A DNA stretch of 64,000 nt from Mycobacterium sp. E3251. Its GTDB lineage: Bacteria > Actinomycetota > Actinomycetes > Mycobacteriales > Mycobacteriaceae. Below are positions 54,944 through 63,537 of this stretch, piece after piece. Positions within the stretch are counted from its first letter, which is position 1. The number at the start of each line of letters is the position of its first letter. A program made the position numbers and the translations under genes. Where the stretch lies: positions 1 to 64,000 of the forward strand of contig NZ_LZJF01000011.1 in assembly GCF_001666835.1 (NCBI RefSeq). The letters run 5' to 3'. A model generated the notes under the pieces. That model was not told the DNA's origin. It did not search any database and worked only from the letters and a program-made list of their open reading frames with translations.

Positions 54944-55257
54944 GCGGTGACGGAAAGCAGATCAAGGTCAACGTGTGGATCAACGAGGAACGGCTCGAGG
55001 CGCTGGCGAACGCCGGAATGGCCGACTCGGCCAAGGACGCCTTCGCCGGTATGAAGCTCCTAGAGATCTACACCACCGAAGCGCAGAAGGACATTGTGCT
55101 GCAACGCTTCCCGGGGGCCAAGTACGACTCGGCCACCACCAAGTCCATCGAGTTGCTGCCCAAGAAGGCCAAGGACAGGTTGTTGGAGTTGTCCATCGCG
55201 CTGCGCTCCACCGGTCCCGACGTGGTGGACCGCTTCCTTGCCGAAGCGCAACCCTAG
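54940..55257 (+). CDS. Unknown 105-aa protein, last gene of the cysC-sat operon
   Basis: Overlaps the sat stop by 4 bases (ATGA), so coupled to it. The sequence is soluble and helical (SGDGKQIKVNVWINEERLEA, AGMADSAKDAFAGMK, EIYTTEAQKDIVLQRFPGAK, LPKKAKDRLLELSIALRSTG), without Cys, signal peptide, P-loop or sulfotransferase motifs. I do not recognise it. As third gene of a PAPS operon it might be an ATP sulfurylase/APS kinase partner or a substrate carrier, which is inference from position only. Confidence 0.8.
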   Translation: MSGDGKQIKVNVWINEERLEALANAGMADSAKDAFAGMKLLEIYTTEAQKDIVLQRFPGAKYDSATTKSIELLPKKAKDRLLELSIALRSTGPDVVDRFLAEAQP

Positions 55258-55277
55258 CCGGAACTAGCGCGAGGCGC

Positions 55278-57011
55278 TCAGGCGTCCAGCCGGGTGAACT
55301 CCTGCCGCCGGTACTGCTCGACACAGGCGGCCCGCCGGATCTTGCCGCTCGTGGTGGTGGGAATCGACCCCGGTGACACCAAGACGAGGTCGGCGACATT
55401 GAGGCCGTGCGTGCTCGAAATCGCCGCGGTGACATCGTTTTTGACATCGGCGAGCCGACGCAGCGCCGCATCGTCGGAATCGTCGCGCTTCTTCAATTCG
55501 ATGATGGTCACCAGCTTTTCGGTCTCGTCGACCGGGACGGAGATCGCCGCGACCCGGCCCCCGGTAATGCCCTGGACCGTCGACTCGATGTCCTCGGGAT
55601 AGTGGTTGCGCCCGTAGACGATCAACAGATCCTTCATGCGGCCCACGATGAACAGCTCGCCCTCGGAGACGAAGCCGAGGTCGCCGGTGCGCAGCCATGG
55701 CCCTTCCGGCGTGCCCGGCGACGGGCCGGCCAGAATGCCGCCGAAGGTGCGCTCGGTCTCCGCCGGCTTCTGCCAGTACCCGCCGGCCACATTCTCGCCG
55801 TGGACCCAGATCTCGCCGACCGTTCCCGCCGGGCATTCCCTGCCGGTGTCGGGGTCCACGATCCGCACGGAAGGCGACTTCGGCATGCCGTAGCTGAGCA
55901 GCGGGGAGCCGGTTCCCTCCGAACACCGTTCCGCGGTGCCCTCGGACAGCTTCCCGGGTTCGAAGTGCACGACCTTGGGGGCCGCGCTCACGGTGCGGCT
56001 GGCGACGTAGACGGTCGCCTCGGCCAGCCCGTAGGAGGGGCGCATCATGTCTTGGCGAAAGTTGTACGGGGCGAACCGTTTCGAGAAGCGATCCAGCGTG
56101 GCGGGATGGATGCGCTCGGCACCGCTCACGATGCCCAGCACGTTGCCCAGATCGACGTCTTCCAAATCGGAATCCGATGTCTTGCGGGCGGCCAACTCGA
56201 AAGCGAAGTTGGGCGCCGCCGACATCACCGGGCCGGCGTTCGCCATCGCATGGATCCACCGCGCCGGCCGCTGCAGGAACGCGACCGGACTTGTCAGGTC
56301 ACCGCGATAGCCGCCCAGGATCGGCGCGATGACGCCGAGCACGAAGCCCATGTCGTGGTAGAAGGGCAGCCACGACACCACGGCCGTGTCGCGCGGCGGC
56401 ACGCCGTTGCCCTCCGCGAAGTAGTCGGCCATCAGCTGCCGGAAGTTCACCTGAAGGTTCCGGTGCGAGATCATCACGCCGGCGGGAAGCCGGGTCGATC
56501 CCGACGTGTATTGCAGGTAGGCCGTGTCGGGGGCACCGCTGATCCGGATGCTCGACGCGCTCGCGTCGTCGAGATCCAGGGCGTCGACCTCGATGACGGC
56601 CGGGACCGCTTCCGGCTGCCGGAGGTGTTCGGTGACGGTTCCGGCGACCGCGGACGTGGTGAGGACGACGGTGGGCGTGGTGTCGGCAAGGACGGCGCTC
56701 ACCCGTTCGTCGTGCGAACCGGCCGCCGGTACCGACAGCGGCACCGCGATGAAACCGGCCTGCATCGCCCCGAGAAACGCCGCGATATAAGCCAGCCCCT
56801 GGGGAGCGACGATGACGGCCCGATCCCCGACGGCGCCGTGCCGCTTGGCCTCGTGCGCGACGTTCAGGGTGCGCTGGTAAAGCTGTGCCCACGTCCACGT
56901 CTCGGTGACGCCGGCCCAATCCTGCTCATAGTCGGTGTACCGGAAAGCCACGTCGTCGGGCTGCAGGCCCGCGCGTTCCCGCAGCAGCGAGACCACGGAC
57001 GCGTTCGGCAT
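55278..57011 (-). CDS. fadD21: Long-chain fatty acyl-AMP ligase (FAAL), FadD21-like
   Basis: 577-aa adenylate-forming enzyme of the FAAL class, which activates a fatty acid as acyl-AMP and passes it to a PKS. AMP-binding motifs [21 protein letters not shown] (about 155-175; Thr-Ser-Gly-Ser), [15 protein letters not shown] (about 205), [11 protein letters not shown] (about 316) and RTGDLGF (about 437). It resembles H37Rv FadD21 (578 aa, Rv1185c) from memory over its full length and sits in the same place. ATG 57011 is used. The partner PKS is presumably the one at 46428-52772. It lies 122 bases downstream of the PPE gene, on the same strand. Confidence 0.92.
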   Translation of the reverse strand: MPNASVVSLLRERAGLQPDDVAFRYTDYEQDWAGVTETWTWAQLYQRTLNVAHEAKRHGAVGDRAVIVAPQGLAYIAAFLGAMQAGFIAVPLSVPAAGSHDERVSAVLADTTPTVVLTTSAVAGTVTEHLRQPEAVPAVIEVDALDLDDASASSIRISGAPDTAYLQYTSGSTRLPAGVMISHRNLQVNFRQLMADYFAEGNGVPPRDTAVVSWLPFYHDMGFVLGVIAPILGGYRGDLTSPVAFLQRPARWIHAMANAGPVMSAAPNFAFELAARKTSDSDLEDVDLGNVLGIVSGAERIHPATLDRFSKRFAPYNFRQDMMRPSYGLAEATVYVASRTVSAAPKVVHFEPGKLSEGTAERCSEGTGSPLLSYGMPKSPSVRIVDPDTGRECPAGTVGEIWVHGENVAGGYWQKPAETERTFGGILAGPSPGTPEGPWLRTGDLGFVSEGELFIVGRMKDLLIVYGRNHYPEDIESTVQGITGGRVAAISVPVDETEKLVTIIELKKRDDSDDAALRRLADVKNDVTAAISSTHGLNVADLVLVSPGSIPTTTSGKIRRAACVEQYRRQEFTRLDA

Positions 57012-57133
57012 GGCCGTTAGGTTACCGCCTGGCGGCGGTTCCCCATCGCGGTCGTTCGTTTTCCGCTCGGGCCAGCTGCGGACATCGGGGCGATCCTGCG
57101 CGACCACACGAAAGGCGCTGCAGCGCAGTCCGA

Positions 57134-58780
57134 TCAGGGTTCGGCGCCCCACGTGCTTGGCAGCATCGGCGCGCGCGTGCTCCCGCCGAACGCGTCATCG
57201 GTGAAGGCCGTCAATCCCGCCGGTGTGGTAGCGGACCGCACCGGTGCGGTTCCGGCGAACCCCAGGGCTGTCGCGCCCCCGGCCGAGGCTGTCGGCTCCG
57301 CGTCCAGGTATTCGTAGCGGCGACCGAATTGGGTGGCCTTCGCCCGCTGGCGCCGCCCGTGCGAACGGTGCTCCTCGGGCTGCACCGCTGCGAAAGATTC
57401 GGCATGGTCGGGCTCCGGCGCCTTCGTCGCACGCGCGCTGGCGCTCGCCGGCCTCCGAACGTCAGCCGTCAGGCCACCGACCAGGTAGGCGAGACCCTGC
57501 ATCGTTGCCACCGGTGGTCCCGACGGTGCGGGTGGCGGCCCACCGTGCGAGGGCGGCGCGGGCGCCGCTGCGGGCGCGGCTGTGGGGGTTGGTGCGGGCG
57601 CCGGCGCCGGCGCCGGCGCGGCGGGTGGGGTAGGCGCCAGCGCGGCGGGAACGAACGAAGGGGCCGGCACGATTGGCACCACCGGGATGGCATGCAGCCC
57701 GGCCAGACCCGTCAAGCCCGCGAGCCCCCCCACCAGCGTGGGCACCACCAGCGGAATCACCGAGACCGTCAGCAGCGGGAGAATCACCGGGATCAGCACG
57801 ATCATCTGCTCGAGCAACGTCTTCAGCAGCGCGATGGTATCGGTGATGATCGTCCCGATGGCTTCGACGGCGGTGAACAACAGGGTCCACGCGATGGTCG
57901 CGGGATTGCCGGAGGCGAATGCCGCCGCAAGGTCGGCCGCGATGAAGGAGAAGGTTTGCGCCAGATAGGCGAAGTACGAACCGAAATCCATCGGATAGCC
58001 AAGGGCGAACGCGATATTGAACGGGTTGAGAAAGCTCAGCGGATTCCCGAGGACGGGCAACCACGGATCGAATCCGGAGAACAGCGCCTGGAAGAACGGG
58101 TTGTTCATCAGTTGGTCTATCAACGGCTGGATGAACCTGTTGTAGAAGTCGACGAAGCCGATGCGCCGCAACCAGTCCAGCACCGCGTCCTGCCGGTCGG
58201 GCGGCGACGCCGGCGCGACGGAAGCGGCCGCCAGGGCGTCGGCCGTCATGACCTGCGGCGCAGGTTCCGTTAGCGGTGCAGCGGCCACCGCGGCGGTGGC
58301 AACACCCTGATAGGTGGTCATCACGGTGGCGGCCTGGACCCACATGCGCGCATAGTCGGCCTCGTTGAGCGCGATCGGAATGGTATTCAGGCCAAGAAAA
58401 TTCGTCGCCACCAGGACGGCGTGGGTGGCACGGTTGGCGGCCAGCTCGGAAAGCGTCGGTATGGCCGCCAGCGCGGCCGAGTAGGCGGTGGCCGCGGTTT
58501 CCTGCTGGGCGGCCACGGCGGCGCTGTCGGCGCTTGCCCGCACCAGCCATGCCAGATAAGGCGCGTGCGCGGTCACGTATACCTGCGCGGTCGGGCCGTC
58601 CCAGGTTCCGGACTCAATCGCGCCCAACAGCGCGGCCAGCTCGTCTGCGGCCTCCGCGTACTCGGCGCTCAGCGAGCCCCACGTCGCCGCTGCGGCCAGC
58701 AGCGGTCCGGGCCCCGGCCCGCTGCTGAGCAACGCAGAATGCACCTCCGGTGGCGAGGCCATCCAGATGGGCGCGGTCAT
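57134..58780 (-). CDS. PPE-family protein, PPE-PPW subfamily, PPE2-like
   Basis: 548 aa. PPE domain 1-180 starts [21 protein letters not shown] and has SGTWDGPTA (WxG). A hydrophobic middle ([16 protein letters not shown]..., [15 protein letters not shown]) is followed by a Pro/Ala tract. The C-terminus has GFAGT and PMLPSTWG, the PPW-subfamily motifs, and a basic [20 protein letters not shown] patch resembling the nuclear-localisation region of M. tuberculosis PPE2. From memory the protein aligns to PPE2 (Rv0256c) almost end to end. No PE partner. A cobalamin riboswitch precedes it (58935-59090), as before PPE2 in H37Rv. Confidence 0.93.
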   Translation of the reverse strand: MTAPIWMASPPEVHSALLSSGPGPGPLLAAAATWGSLSAEYAEAADELAALLGAIESGTWDGPTAQVYVTAHAPYLAWLVRASADSAAVAAQQETAATAYSAALAAIPTLSELAANRATHAVLVATNFLGLNTIPIALNEADYARMWVQAATVMTTYQGVATAAVAAAPLTEPAPQVMTADALAAASVAPASPPDRQDAVLDWLRRIGFVDFYNRFIQPLIDQLMNNPFFQALFSGFDPWLPVLGNPLSFLNPFNIAFALGYPMDFGSYFAYLAQTFSFIAADLAAAFASGNPATIAWTLLFTAVEAIGTIITDTIALLKTLLEQMIVLIPVILPLLTVSVIPLVVPTLVGGLAGLTGLAGLHAIPVVPIVPAPSFVPAALAPTPPAAPAPAPAPAPTPTAAPAAAPAPPSHGGPPPAPSGPPVATMQGLAYLVGGLTADVRRPASASARATKAPEPDHAESFAAVQPEEHRSHGRRQRAKATQFGRRYEYLDAEPTASAGGATALGFAGTAPVRSATTPAGLTAFTDDAFGGSTRAPMLPSTWGAEP

Positions 58781-58905
58781 CGACCGACCGCCGCGGTGCT
58801 GACGAAAATCCTTGCATTGCTCGATCTTTCAGAGAAGATGGGAAGGTTGGTGGCAACGACAACGGCCACCCATGCAAAACGTGACATGGACGTTGACAGC
58901 TCTCT

Positions 58906-58922
58906 CGGGGTGCTCCGCCCCG
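58906..58922 (-). promoter_or_regulatory. Hairpin after the riboswitch core (expression platform candidate)
   Basis: On the minus strand CGGGGCGGAGCACCCCG: a 5-bp CGGGG/CCCCG stem just downstream of the aptamer and 126 bases before the PPE start. No U-run follows. It may be an alternative pairing partner or a transcription block. Confidence 0.4.
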
Positions 58923-58934
58923 GGTCGCAGGACG

Positions 58935-59090
58935 CAATGACGCGAGTGTCCTGGCTCTCGGATCGCCGCTCGCCTCGCCTTCCAGCTTGTCAGCCGTGGC
59001 CGTTGAGGGTCGCTCCCCGATGACAGTGGCGGGACCGCGCCGGATTCGCACCGGCTTCCTGCATCGTCATCACCTTACGGCTGGCATTGT
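58935..59090 (-). promoter_or_regulatory. Cobalamin (B12) riboswitch upstream of the PPE gene
   Basis: Reading the minus strand, all conserved aptamer blocks occur in order: AAGGTGATGACG (59078-59067 region), GGAAGCCGGTGCGAATCC with GGCGCGGTCCCGCCACTGT (B12 box, 59059-59022), a GGGGAGC segment, GCCACGGCTGACAAGC...GGAAGGC (58996-58974 region) and GAGAGCCAGGACACTCGC (58959-58941). TAACAAT about 15-20 bases upstream (59092-59086) is a plausible -10. Known mycobacterial examples control metE and PPE2-cobQ1-cobU. By repressing when B12 is plentiful it should limit the PPE gene and probably fadD21. Confidence 0.93.
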
Positions 59091-59147
59091 TACATCCGTT
59101 GTGTCCAAAAGCCAGCAAATCACCCGAAGCTCTCGCCGCCGACGGTG

Positions 59148-60734
59148 TCACCGGTTCTCCAAGACCCGCAGGCTCAGCGAAAACAGCAGCCGCACCTCGG
59201 GATCGGCCAAGGACGTCGTCAACAATTTCTCGACACGCCGGACGCGGTAGCGAACCGTGTTGGGGTGAACGTGTAGCGACTGCGCGGCGGCGGCGACGTC
59301 GCCGAAGCTGTCCAGATACACCCGCAGCGTCGCGGCCAGGACCGGCTCTTGGGCGCGCAGGTCGACGATCCGCGGATCGACCGATCGCTCCTCGCGCCCA
59401 ACCAAAGCGAGGATTTCATCGAGCAGGACGGTGGTGCGCGCCTCGGCCAGCGACGTCACTTGCGGGATCGAAATCGGATGGCGCGCAGCGCTGTCGAGCA
59501 CCCGGTCCACCTCGGCGCGGGCGGCGGCAATGCCGGCGAGGCCGGCGAGGGGGGCGGCGATGGCGGCCCGCAGCTGCACCCCGAGTTCGCTGCGCATCGC
59601 CGCGATCGTGCCGCGGACCCACGAGGTGGCCGAGCGGGTTTGCGTCTGGGGCAGCAGCACATAGATTCGCGATCCCCGGGAGGCGAGCTGAGCATCCCGC
59701 CGAAAAGCGCTGGCGCTCAGCGCCATTACGTCGGCCAATCGGGCCGGACGGGGTGCGCCCGCGGTGTCCGAGGCATCCCAGCCGATCAGCGCCGCGTTCC
59801 CGTCGGTGGCGAGGCCGAGTTCGCGGGCGACGGCGGCCACGTCGGGCTCGCCGTCGGTCAGGCCCAGCAGCTGCTGCACCCGCCGCGCGTGCGTGGAGGG
59901 GCGGGCCGCAAGTCGCGCCATGATGCGCCCGGCCAGTACGGCCGCGCCCCGCAACATCTCCTCGGCGTCGGCGGCCAGCGGTCGTGCGCCCTGCTGAACC
60001 CAGATGGTTCCGGCGAACGCCGGCGGCCGCCGCGCATCGACCTCCTGATAGATCCCGACCGCCAGCCGCGGGCGCAGGCCCAATTCGGGACGCTCGGCGA
60101 CGCGCACCACTTCGTCGCTCGCGCGCAGCGCGTCGAAAATGCCCCACTGGCCGATCCATTCGAGGTGTTCGGGCGGCCCTGCCCGGCCGAGGATGGAAAG
60201 GCGGCGCAGCTCGTCCGCTTCGTCGTTGGACGCCGAATACGCCAGCACGTGCGATTGGGCGTTTTCGATGCTGACCATGCCGTGGATGCGGTCGGCGAGC
60301 GACTGCGCCAAGCCGAACAGGTCGGTGCCCGAGTCCTCCGTCGCGTCCGCGCGGTCCCCGTGATGCTCCAGCACGTGGTTGACCAACTGGTAGAGCCGTT
60401 CCCAGCGGGCCCGCGGCTCGACGGCGACCACCGCCGACCCCGTGCCGACTGCCGCGCTCACCAACGCGGTGGACGGCTCCTTGGCGAAGATCGCCACCGG
60501 GATGCGCTCGCGGGCCTGCTTGTCCATCCACCGCAGCGCCTCGTCGTCGGCCACGCCCAGCAGGAAGAACACGTCGGCCGAGCTCGCGGCCGCCGCCAGC
60601 CCAAGCCGCACGTCGTCGCTGTCGATCAACGCCGCCGAGCCCACCGCAAGGTCCAGGCCCCGCGGCGCTTCCACCAGGCGGACCAGGGTCGCGTCCAGCG
60701 CGAGCAACAGCTGACCAAGCCCCACACCGGCCAT
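59148..60734 (-). CDS. pruC: PucR-family activator of proline utilisation (PruC, Rv1186c-like)
   Basis: 528-aa regulator. The C-terminal PucR helix-turn-helix is AATLRVYLDSFGDVAAAAQSL with HVHPNTVRYRVRRVEKLL (about 465-505). The middle holds a GGDEF-like (CdaR/PucR) region with an EARTTVLLDEILALVG helix, and the N-terminus an XylR/PucR-like ligand domain. In H37Rv and M. smegmatis this protein (PruC) is needed for induction of the proline degradation genes, with which it is divergent here (81 bases). It stops 58 bases before the riboswitch region of the PPE gene. Confidence 0.9.
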   Translation of the reverse strand: MAGVGLGQLLLALDATLVRLVEAPRGLDLAVGSAALIDSDDVRLGLAAAASSADVFFLLGVADDEALRWMDKQARERIPVAIFAKEPSTALVSAAVGTGSAVVAVEPRARWERLYQLVNHVLEHHGDRADATEDSGTDLFGLAQSLADRIHGMVSIENAQSHVLAYSASNDEADELRRLSILGRAGPPEHLEWIGQWGIFDALRASDEVVRVAERPELGLRPRLAVGIYQEVDARRPPAFAGTIWVQQGARPLAADAEEMLRGAAVLAGRIMARLAARPSTHARRVQQLLGLTDGEPDVAAVARELGLATDGNAALIGWDASDTAGAPRPARLADVMALSASAFRRDAQLASRGSRIYVLLPQTQTRSATSWVRGTIAAMRSELGVQLRAAIAAPLAGLAGIAAARAEVDRVLDSAARHPISIPQVTSLAEARTTVLLDEILALVGREERSVDPRIVDLRAQEPVLAATLRVYLDSFGDVAAAAQSLHVHPNTVRYRVRRVEKLLTTSLADPEVRLLFSLSLRVLENR

Positions 60735-60815
60735 TGTTCGATCGTACTACCAGCCGACCACTATCCTGTCCGATCGGCTAACTCCGGGGGCGCCCGCGGC
60801 GAGGATCCTGGCAGC

Positions 60816-62447
60816 ATGGACGCGATAACCCAGGTGCCGCTGCCGGCCAACGAGCCGGTCCACGACTACGCGCCGCACTCTCCGGAACGCGGCCGGCTGC
60901 GCGCCGAACTGGCAGCGCTCGCCGAGCGCCCCATCGACCTCCCGCACGTCATCGGCGGTACGCACCGGATGGGCGACGGGGAACGCATCGACGTCGTCCA
61001 GCCGCACCGGCATGCCGCCACGCTGGGCACTCTGACGAACGCCGTCCACGCCGACGCGGTCGCGGCCATCGACGCCGCGATGGCCGCGAAAACGGCGTGG
61101 GCGGCGATGCCGTTCGACGAGCGCGCGGCCGTCTTCTTGCGGGCCGCCGACCTGCTCGCCGGGCCCTGGCGGGAGAAGATCGCCGCCGCGACGATGCTGG
61201 GCCAATCCAAGTCCGTCTACCAGGCCGAGATCGACTCGCCCTGCGAGCAGATCGACTTCTGGCGGTTCAACGTGGCGTTCGCGCGTCAGATCCTGGCACA
61301 GCAGCCGATCAGCGGACCCGGGGAGTGGAATCGCAGCGACTACCGCCCGCTGGACGGATTCGTCTATGCGATCACGCCGTTCAACTTCACCTCGATTGCC
61401 GGAAACCTGCCGACCGCGCCCGCGCTGATGGGCAACACCGTCGTGTGGAAGCCGTCGATCACCCAGACCCTGTCGGCCTATCTGACCATGCGGCTGCTGG
61501 AGGCCGCGGGGCTGCCGCCCGGGGTGATCAACCTCGTCACCGGCGACGGCTTCGCGGTGTCCGACGTGGCGCTGGCCGACCCGCGGCTGGCCGGCATCCA
61601 CTTCACCGGGTCGACGGCCACCTTCCAGCACCTTTGGCAGCAGGTGGGCGCCAATATCGGCCGTTACCAAAGCTATCCGCGGCTGGTCGGCGAAACCGGT
61701 GGCAAAGACTTCGTGGTGGCGCATGCCTCGGCGCGGCCGGATGTGCTGCGCACCGCGCTGATTCGCGGCGCGTTCGACTACCAGGGGCAGAAATGCTCGG
61801 CGGCGTCGCGGGCCTTCGTCCCGAATTCGGTGTGGCGGCGGATGGGCGACGACTTCCTGGGCCAGACCGCCGCGCTGCGCTACGGCGACGTCACCGACCT
61901 GACCAACTACGGCGGCGCGCTGATCGACCGGCGCGCGTTCATCAAGAACGTCGACGCCCTACAGCGGGCGAAGAGCGCGGCCCATGTCACCATCGCCGTC
62001 GGCGGCGAATACGACGACAGCGTCGGCTATTTCGTCCGCCCCACGGTGTTACTCTCCGATGACCCGACCGACGAAGCGTTTGCCACCGAGTACTTCGGTC
62101 CGCTGCTGTCGGTGCACGTATACCCCGACGACGACTACGAACGGATCCTGGACGTGATCGACACCGGGTCGCGGTACGCGCTGACCGGCGCGGTCATCGC
62201 CGACGACCGCGAGGCTGTGCTGACCGCCCAGGAGCGGCTGCGGTTCGCCGCCGGGAATTTCTACGTCAACGACAAGCCGACCGGCGCGGTCGTCGGGCGC
62301 CAGCCGTTCGGGGGATCGCGCGGCTCGGGCACCAACGACAAGGCCGGTTCGGTGCTGAACTTGTTGCGGTGGACGTCGGCCCGCACCATCAAGGAGACGT
62401 TCGTCCCGGCGACCCACCACACCTACCCGCACATGGCGGCCGACTGA
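60816..62447 (+). CDS. rocA: L-glutamate gamma-semialdehyde (P5C) dehydrogenase
   Basis: 543-aa aldehyde dehydrogenase, second step of proline catabolism (P5C semialdehyde to glutamate). Catalytic Cys in YQGQKCSAASRAF (about 328) and Glu in LVGETGGKDFVV (about 293); NAD-binding FTGSTATFQHL (about 264). It ends with MAAD. ATG 60816 gives the length of H37Rv RocA (543 aa). Its stop overlaps the dehydrogenase start (TGATG). Expression is expected to depend on PruC. The longer open frame upstream is antisense to pruC. Confidence 0.95.
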   Translation: MDAITQVPLPANEPVHDYAPHSPERGRLRAELAALAERPIDLPHVIGGTHRMGDGERIDVVQPHRHAATLGTLTNAVHADAVAAIDAAMAAKTAWAAMPFDERAAVFLRAADLLAGPWREKIAAATMLGQSKSVYQAEIDSPCEQIDFWRFNVAFARQILAQQPISGPGEWNRSDYRPLDGFVYAITPFNFTSIAGNLPTAPALMGNTVVWKPSITQTLSAYLTMRLLEAAGLPPGVINLVTGDGFAVSDVALADPRLAGIHFTGSTATFQHLWQQVGANIGRYQSYPRLVGETGGKDFVVAHASARPDVLRTALIRGAFDYQGQKCSAASRAFVPNSVWRRMGDDFLGQTAALRYGDVTDLTNYGGALIDRRAFIKNVDALQRAKSAAHVTIAVGGEYDDSVGYFVRPTVLLSDDPTDEAFATEYFGPLLSVHVYPDDDYERILDVIDTGSRYALTGAVIADDREAVLTAQERLRFAAGNFYVNDKPTGAVVGRQPFGGSRGSGTNDKAGSVLNLLRWTSARTIKETFVPATHHTYPHMAAD

Positions 62448-63412
62448 TGGCCGGGGTGTTCGCCAGCACCATTCGGCCCGCGATCATGGCCGCCAGCCGG
62501 CGACCCGGGTTGCGCCGGGCCGCCGAAGGGCTGCCGGTCACCCGTCGCGTGGTGCACCGCTTCGTGCCCGGCGAGACGATCGACAGCGCGCTGCATAGTG
62601 TTGCGGCCCTTCGCTCTTCGGGTCGCTACGTCAGCGTCGACTACCTGGGCGAAGACGTCACGGCCGCCGACGACGCCGGCGCGGCGGTGCGCGTTTACCT
62701 GGACCTGATCGAGCACCTGGCGGGCTTCGGCTCCGACGCCCACGCCGCGCGGCCGCTGGAGGTGTCGCTGAAGCTGTCGGCCTTGGGGCAGTCGCTGGAT
62801 CGCGACGGTGAGAAGACCGCCCGGCAAAACGCCTTCACGATCTGCGAAGCGGCGCAGCGGGCCGGCGTGTGGGTCACGGTGGACGCCGAAGACCACACGA
62901 CCACGGACTCGACGCTGGCGATCGTGCGCGAGCTGCGGGGCGAATTCCCTTGGCTGGGTGTGGCTTTGCAGGCCTACCTGCGGCGCACGCTCGGCGACTG
63001 CGCGGAACTCGCGGCGGCCGGGGCCCGGATCCGGCTGTGCAAGGGCGCCTACGACGAACCGGCCTCGGTGGCTTACCGCGACGCCGACGCGGTGACCGAC
63101 GCCTACCTGCGCTCCTTGCGGGTGTTGATGGCCGGCTCGGGCTACCCGATGGTGGCCAGCCACGACCCGGTGATCATCGATGCCGTCCCCGCGCTGGCAC
63201 GCGAAGCGGGCCGCGGGGCGGCCGATTTCGAGTATCAGATGCTGTACGGCATCCGCGATATCGAGCAGCGTCGGCTGGCGGAAGCGGGAAACCAGGTGCG
63301 TGTGTACGTGCCGTTCGGCACCCAGTGGTACGGCTACTTCATGCGCCGGCTGGCCGAGCGGCCCGCCAACCTGACGTTCTTCTTGCGCGCGCTGGCCCAG
63401 CGCGGTCATTGA
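62447..63412 (+). CDS. Proline dehydrogenase, monofunctional (Rv1188)
   Basis: 321-aa FAD-dependent TIM-barrel enzyme oxidising proline to P5C. Motifs: GVALQAYLRRTLGDC (about 168-182), IRLCKGAYDEP (about 197), MVASHDPVIID (about 234) and VPFGTQWYGYFMRRLAERPAN (about 292), which carries the conserved Tyr/Arg pair of the active site. The ATG shares one base with the rocA stop (TGATG), so the two are translationally coupled. It is followed by repeat copy B. Confidence 0.94.
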   Translation: MAGVFASTIRPAIMAASRRPGLRRAAEGLPVTRRVVHRFVPGETIDSALHSVAALRSSGRYVSVDYLGEDVTAADDAGAAVRVYLDLIEHLAGFGSDAHAARPLEVSLKLSALGQSLDRDGEKTARQNAFTICEAAQRAGVWVTVDAEDHTTTDSTLAIVRELRGEFPWLGVALQAYLRRTLGDCAELAAAGARIRLCKGAYDEPASVAYRDADAVTDAYLRSLRVLMAGSGYPMVASHDPVIIDAVPALAREAGRGAADFEYQMLYGIRDIEQRRLAEAGNQVRVYVPFGTQWYGYFMRRLAERPANLTFFLRALAQRGH

Positions 63413-63487
63413 GTGTGCGCTCACGGCTTTCCGTGTGCGCCCACGGCGGCGACACGCCGGCAGCCTCCGTCCTGGCCGCACACTCAA
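63409..63487. repeat. Palindromic dispersed repeat, copy B
   Basis: Perfect 11-bp arms TTGAGTGTGCG (63409-63419) and CGCACACTCAA (63477-63487), beginning inside the last codon of the proline dehydrogenase. Left-end similarity to copy A at 31941 (TTGAG-GTGCG and GGCTTTC-GTGTGC in register). It may serve as terminator of the pruC-regulated operon. Confidence 0.75.
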
Positions 63488-63524
63488 GCCCACGGATGCT
63501 CCGGTCAATCACCGCACCCAGGCG

Positions 63525-63530
63525 TAACCT
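63525..63530 (+). promoter_or_regulatory. -10 element for leaderless MBL-fold gene
   Basis: TAACCT, seven bases before ATG 63538, with no Shine-Dalgarno. Confidence 0.45.
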
Positions 63531-63537
63531 CTCGGCC

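Noticed and set aside
59349..60815. Upstream extension of the rocA frame
   Set aside because: It is antisense to pruC; rocA length and motifs fit the ATG at 60816.
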